Shown: one piece after another, positions 61,372 to 64,000 of the stretch
How the letters are laid out: every line of letters starts with the position of its first letter
Position numbering within the stretch: position 1 is the stretch's first letter
Origin: Sulfolobus sp. A20
Lineage (GTDB): Archaea; Thermoproteota; Thermoprotei_A; Sulfolobales; Sulfolobaceae
Direction: 5' to 3'
DNA length: 64,000 nt
NCBI RefSeq assembly: GCF_001719125.1
Contig: NZ_CP017006.1
Coordinates: 1,178,001-1,242,000, forward strand
Program-made: the position numbers and the translations under genes
Notes under the pieces: generated by a model
Database searches by the model: none
Told to the model about the DNA's origin: nothing
The model's input: only the letters and a program-made list of their open reading frames with translations

Positions 61372-61545
61372 GTTACGAAGTTGAGGAAAGCCTCGCCCTT
61401 TAGGGCGGGAATGACAAATTTTTAAGCGTAAAAACATACCCTAGATGGGAGAGGTTCTCTGACCCTCTCGACTGCCCCTCAGATGTAAACATGAATCTAT
61501 GAGGAGAACGCTCTAAGGGGGAGAAAGTCAGAAAAGTCTCTACTC
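61372..61545 (+). repeat. Dispersed remnant, copy G (long form, best preserved)
   Basis: In the 385-bp gap 61176-61560. It carries GAAGTTGAGGAAAGCC, the hairpin GCCCTTTAGGGC, GATGGGAGAGGTTCTCTGACC, CCCCTCAGATGTAAACATG, TATGAGGAGAACGCTC and GGGGGAGAAAGTCAGAAAAG. These words resemble the right end and guide-RNA region of IS200/IS605-type tnpB elements. No tnpB frame adjoins it. The 65-codon minus-strand ORF through it (61400-61597) is taken as chance. Confidence 0.5.
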
Positions 61546-61560
61546 TCTCACCTTTTTCTT

Positions 61561-62673
61561 CTAAAGCAGGAATAAACAAATTAGCGAGATTATGCACCCT
61601 AGATCTAAGGCTAACATGGAAAACGCAAAACTATGCGTTAAATATAATACAAAACCTACAAAAGTTGGGGCTATCATAGTGCCAATCTGAGAAACGGCGT
61701 TTGCAAAACCTATGGAGGTACCAGCTCTACCTTCTCCACCTATTTTCATAATTAATGAGTCAGTAGGAGGTCTATACGAGAACGAGAAAATTCCAAGAAA
61801 GAAAGCTTCAGTTAAAACAAGCAGTGGAAAAGAGGTTATAATAATTAATAAGGTCAATGCAATAAAGCCTATCAAATTAACCATGATGACTTTCTTATCT
61901 CCAATTATTGAAACCAGTCTCTCTACGCTCAATATACCAACTAGCTGACCAAGTCCAAACAAAAGCAAAAATGACGAGGATAATATAACTGGAATGTGCC
62001 TATATAATACGAGCATCGAGAATATCCAAGTTGTAGTACCCCATGTTGCCCATAATTCGCCTAACCTAATTAGAGTAGATAAGGCGATTTTCTTATCAAA
62101 GAGTACTTTGAACGATTTCTTTACTTCAGTGGAATTTACTCTAATGTTGATTTTCGTACTTATTACTACTAGCAATAGAAAGGCCAAGGAGAAGAATAAG
62201 AAAAGATATCTCCACGAATTTAAGATTAAAGATGATATTAATCCTAATAATAAAATCGTTATAGGACCAGCACTCTCTAATATCGCTACATAAAATGTTA
62301 AATGATTAGAGTAAGATACAGCTACGATTTTCATAGCTGAGGGAAATATTGAAGAAGCTACTAATCCCTCAAGCAAATAGATTAAAGTTAAAACTAAATA
62401 TGATTTAAAGAATAGGAATAGTACTAGATTGAGCAATACTAAGAATATTGAAGAAATGGCAATTGCTTTACTAGGTCCAATCTTATCTATTATTAACCCC
62501 CATGGAATTGACATTACTATGTAACCTATATAAAAAGACGTGGCTACGAATCCCACTTGTACCGGATTTAAATGTAGAATTATGGATACAGGCAAAGCTA
62601 TAACTCCCCAACTTAATCTTATTAGTAACTGAAGGAAGGTACCATACCATCCAGTGAGAAGGTTCCTCAGCAT
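61561..62673 (-). CDS. MFS transporter
   Basis: The 370-residue protein has 11-12 hydrophobic helices. It has a loop 2-3 motif WGLIIDKIGPSKAI near residue 58 and a late SYRPPTDSLIMKIGGEGRAGTSIGFANAVSQIG segment. It is likely an organic-solute transporter of unknown substrate. Its stop lies 15 bp from the end of the non-coding remnant G. It is divergent from the DUF3211 gene. Confidence 0.83.
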   Translation of the reverse strand: MLRNLLTGWYGTFLQLLIRLSWGVIALPVSIILHLNPVQVGFVATSFYIGYIVMSIPWGLIIDKIGPSKAIAISSIFLVLLNLVLFLFFKSYLVLTLIYLLEGLVASSIFPSAMKIVAVSYSNHLTFYVAILESAGPITILLLGLISSLILNSWRYLFLFFSLAFLLLVVISTKINIRVNSTEVKKSFKVLFDKKIALSTLIRLGELWATWGTTTWIFSMLVLYRHIPVILSSSFLLLFGLGQLVGILSVERLVSIIGDKKVIMVNLIGFIALTLLIIITSFPLLVLTEAFFLGIFSFSYRPPTDSLIMKIGGEGRAGTSIGFANAVSQIGTMIAPTFVGFVLYLTHSFAFSMLALDLGCIISLICLFLL

Positions 62674-62771
62674 AGAAATAGTCTTAACGTTTACTGTTTA
62701 AAAATTAATCACTTTAAAAGTCAAAATCAGCCTATCTTTATATTCATGAAATAAACGTAGTTTAACTAAAA

Positions 62772-62780
62772 CTTTTAATA
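62772..62780 (+). promoter_or_regulatory. Putative TATA box of second DUF3211 gene
   Basis: CTTTTAATA lies 30-38 bp upstream of the ATG at 62810, giving a leader of roughly 8 nt. Confidence 0.45.
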
Positions 62781-62809
62781 TTTTAAAAAAGGGGAAGATA
62801 GGATAGGCT

Positions 62810-63217
62810 ATGGAATTAGAGAAGGAGATTAAAGTAAACCATGAGATTACCTCGCTCTTTAAGATACTTTCAGATCCTTGTTTCATTATACCCAAAATTT
62901 TCCCTTCTATCAAACATATAGAGTGTAAAGGGGACGAGTTCAAAGGAAATGGAAACCTTTCTATCTTGGGCGAATATGATTTCAGAGGGAGAGTTTACGT
63001 CGGTGATTCGAGGATTAAGTACATTTATAATACGACTAAAGGAAATGGAACTCTAGAGATAGAGAAAGTGAATGTAGGCATAATTAAACTGAAACTTGAA
63101 CATGATAATGGTTTAAGCTCTTATTTTATAAGATTCTTATTTTCGTCTAACCTAAGGAAGATGGAAAAAGAATTAGATGAAGAGATAAGAATAGAAAGAA
63201 TCAGAAGAAAAATATAA
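62810..63217 (+). CDS. DUF3211 SRPBCC-fold protein, copy 2
   Basis: The 135-residue protein is a paralogue of the one at 35171-35575. It has the same helix-grip pattern (KEIKVNHEITSLFKILSDP at the N-terminus) and the same basic tail, EEIRIERIRRKI. The middle strands differ much, which suggests a different ligand. It has its own promoter and is monocistronic. Confidence 0.83.
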   Translation: MELEKEIKVNHEITSLFKILSDPCFIIPKIFPSIKHIECKGDEFKGNGNLSILGEYDFRGRVYVGDSRIKYIYNTTKGNGTLEIEKVNVGIIKLKLEHDNGLSSYFIRFLFSSNLRKMEKELDEEIRIERIRRKI

Positions 63218-63366
63218 TTCTTTGTATATATTTTAATGAAAATCCTTATCTTAAAGTTATTAAGCTAATTCGTTAGCAATGAAAAAATTTTACGACAAAT
63301 TTTGTATGCATATTTATATTCGAAGTATCATGTGCCACAACATATAATGGACGGAAAGAATAGGGC

Positions 63367-63885
63367 TTATCCATATGATGCCCTAATGCCGACTTGAGGT
63401 TTACAAGCTTCTTTAGCTAATTCTTCCGGTGAATCGAAATACTTTGGTTTAATGACCTTCCTTTGATCTATGTACTCTGGAAAGGCTCTTGCTATTACGT
63501 CAGACGATAATCCAGTGTGATTTAACACAAGTAAGGGCTTTCCCATTGCGTAAGCCATGAATATTTCTATCATTGTTCCTACTTCACCACCTAGAGAGAC
63601 TAAAACATCAGATGATCTTACCAACATCACAGATCTGCATCTAAATTCACAGCCCGTATTAACTCTTATTACATTTACTGGTAAATCTATATCTTCCCTC
63701 TCTATCGGTAAGAACACTATCACCTCTAATCCCCTTTTAGAGGCTTCGTCTACTACTGTCTTCATTAATCCCCAATACCCTCCAACCAAGATCGTGGGTC
63801 TACAATCTAGTGAATTTATAAAACGGGCTACTTTCTCTTCCATATCCTTAGAAGAGGAGCTATGAACAGCTATTCCGATCTGCAT
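63367..63885 (-). CDS. LOG-like / SLOG-fold Rossmann protein
   Basis: The 172-residue protein has a Rossmann-type SLOG fold, with VGGYWGLMKTVVDEASKRG near residue 34 and SLGGEVGTMIEIFMAYAMGKPLLVL near 97, matching the GGxGTxxE motif of the lysine-decarboxylase-like/LOG family. LOG proteins release cytokinin-type nucleobases from nucleotides. The short archaeal group (TIGR00725-like) has no proven reaction. It is divergent from the gene starting at 63943. Confidence 0.82.
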   Translation of the reverse strand: MQIGIAVHSSSSKDMEEKVARFINSLDCRPTILVGGYWGLMKTVVDEASKRGLEVIVFLPIEREDIDLPVNVIRVNTGCEFRCRSVMLVRSSDVLVSLGGEVGTMIEIFMAYAMGKPLLVLNHTGLSSDVIARAFPEYIDQRKVIKPKYFDSPEELAKEACKPQVGIRASYG

Positions 63886-63942
63886 AACAAAATGTGATTA
63901 TGTGATAAGTCTTAAAAATTATTCTTCAAGTATTTTTATATC

Positions 63943-64000
63943 ATGAACTACTCTAGATTTTGGAGAAAATTCAGAAAGTGGGCTTTGGTGACCGAGGAGG
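63943..64000 (+). CDS. Start of a gene cut by the window end, product unknown
   Basis: ATG at 63943 opens MNYSRFWRKFRKWALVTEE and stays open to the end of the window. A TTAAAAATT box lies at 63912-63920, 23-31 bp upstream, the leaderless spacing. Nineteen residues are too few to name a family. Confidence 0.45.
   Translation, partial: MNYSRFWRKFRKWALVTEE

Noticed and set aside
61400-61597. A 65-codon minus-strand frame as a gene
   Set aside because: It runs through the best-preserved non-coding remnant and into the end of the MFS gene. No start signal or homology was seen.
1-64000. CRISPR array, tRNA or rRNA genes
   Set aside because: I read the gaps for regularly spaced repeats, tRNA-like T-loops (GGTTCRA) and rRNA-like GC-rich stretches and found none that could be supported. 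This was by eye, so a very divergent or intron-bearing tRNA could be missed.

Overview
The window looks like a chromosomal segment of a thermoacidophilic crenarchaeon of the Sulfolobales (Sulfolobus/Saccharolobus/Sulfurisphaera group). The DNA is AT-rich. Many genes start at or within about 10 nt of the expected transcription start, with a TTTAAA/TTTATA-type box about 26-30 bp upstream. The proteins include typical Sulfolobales families: DUF3211, an SsoPox-like lactonase, an Sso10a-like winged helix protein, a fused 3-hydroxyacyl-CoA dehydrogenase/enoyl-CoA hydratase and an acryloyl-CoA-reductase-like enzyme. Species is not resolved. No rRNA, tRNA, CRISPR array or intact insertion sequence was seen.

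Layout. 0-1 kb: the end of a ferritin-like/encapsulin fusion gene. 1.5-12 kb: a START-like protein, a pyruvate-oxidase-like TPP enzyme coupled to an NDH-2-like flavoprotein, a double-hotdog thioesterase, a cytosine-deaminase-like amidohydrolase, an MFS transporter, a glycosyltransferase, and fixC-fixX (electron transfer from ETF to quinone). 12-13.6 kb: a gene-poor stretch with a decayed IS200/IS605-like end and a 31-residue, extremely acidic mini-gene. 13.6-18 kb: a divergent glycerol module, glpK-aquaporin on the minus strand and glycerol-3-phosphate dehydrogenase-CoxG on the plus strand.

18-45 kb: fatty-acid/acyl-CoA catabolism. It holds two acyl-CoA synthetases, a phosphotriesterase-like lactonase, an FAH-family enzyme, two metallo-beta-lactamase-fold hydrolases, the fused dehydrogenase/hydratase, an acyl-CoA dehydrogenase, an SCP2-like protein, a TetR regulator (FadR candidate), twin MFS transporters around an HpaB/4-hydroxybutyryl-CoA-dehydratase-like protein, alcohol dehydrogenases, SDR enzymes, an R2-like ligand-binding oxidase next to a shortened acyl-CoA dehydrogenase, a canonical thiolase and esterases. 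Two thiolase-fold plus DUF35 pairs (29.1-30.6 kb and 53.7-55.2 kb) have lost every canonical thiolase catalytic residue and look like Ltp2-type aldolase complexes. Electrons from acyl-CoA and glycerol-3-phosphate oxidation would enter the quinone pool through FixCX and the CoxG-anchored dehydrogenase.

45-64 kb: mixed accessory content. It includes a MinD-like ATPase, an Fe-type alcohol dehydrogenase, an APC permease, UspA and CBS proteins, DUF72, a decayed archaeal ATPase gene split by a vapBC cassette, a DUF998 membrane protein, a K+-channel-like RCK protein with an altered selectivity filter, an MFS transporter, a second DUF3211 protein and a LOG-like protein. Short related non-coding remnants (key words GAGGAAAGCCT and GAAGTCAG) recur at several gene borders.
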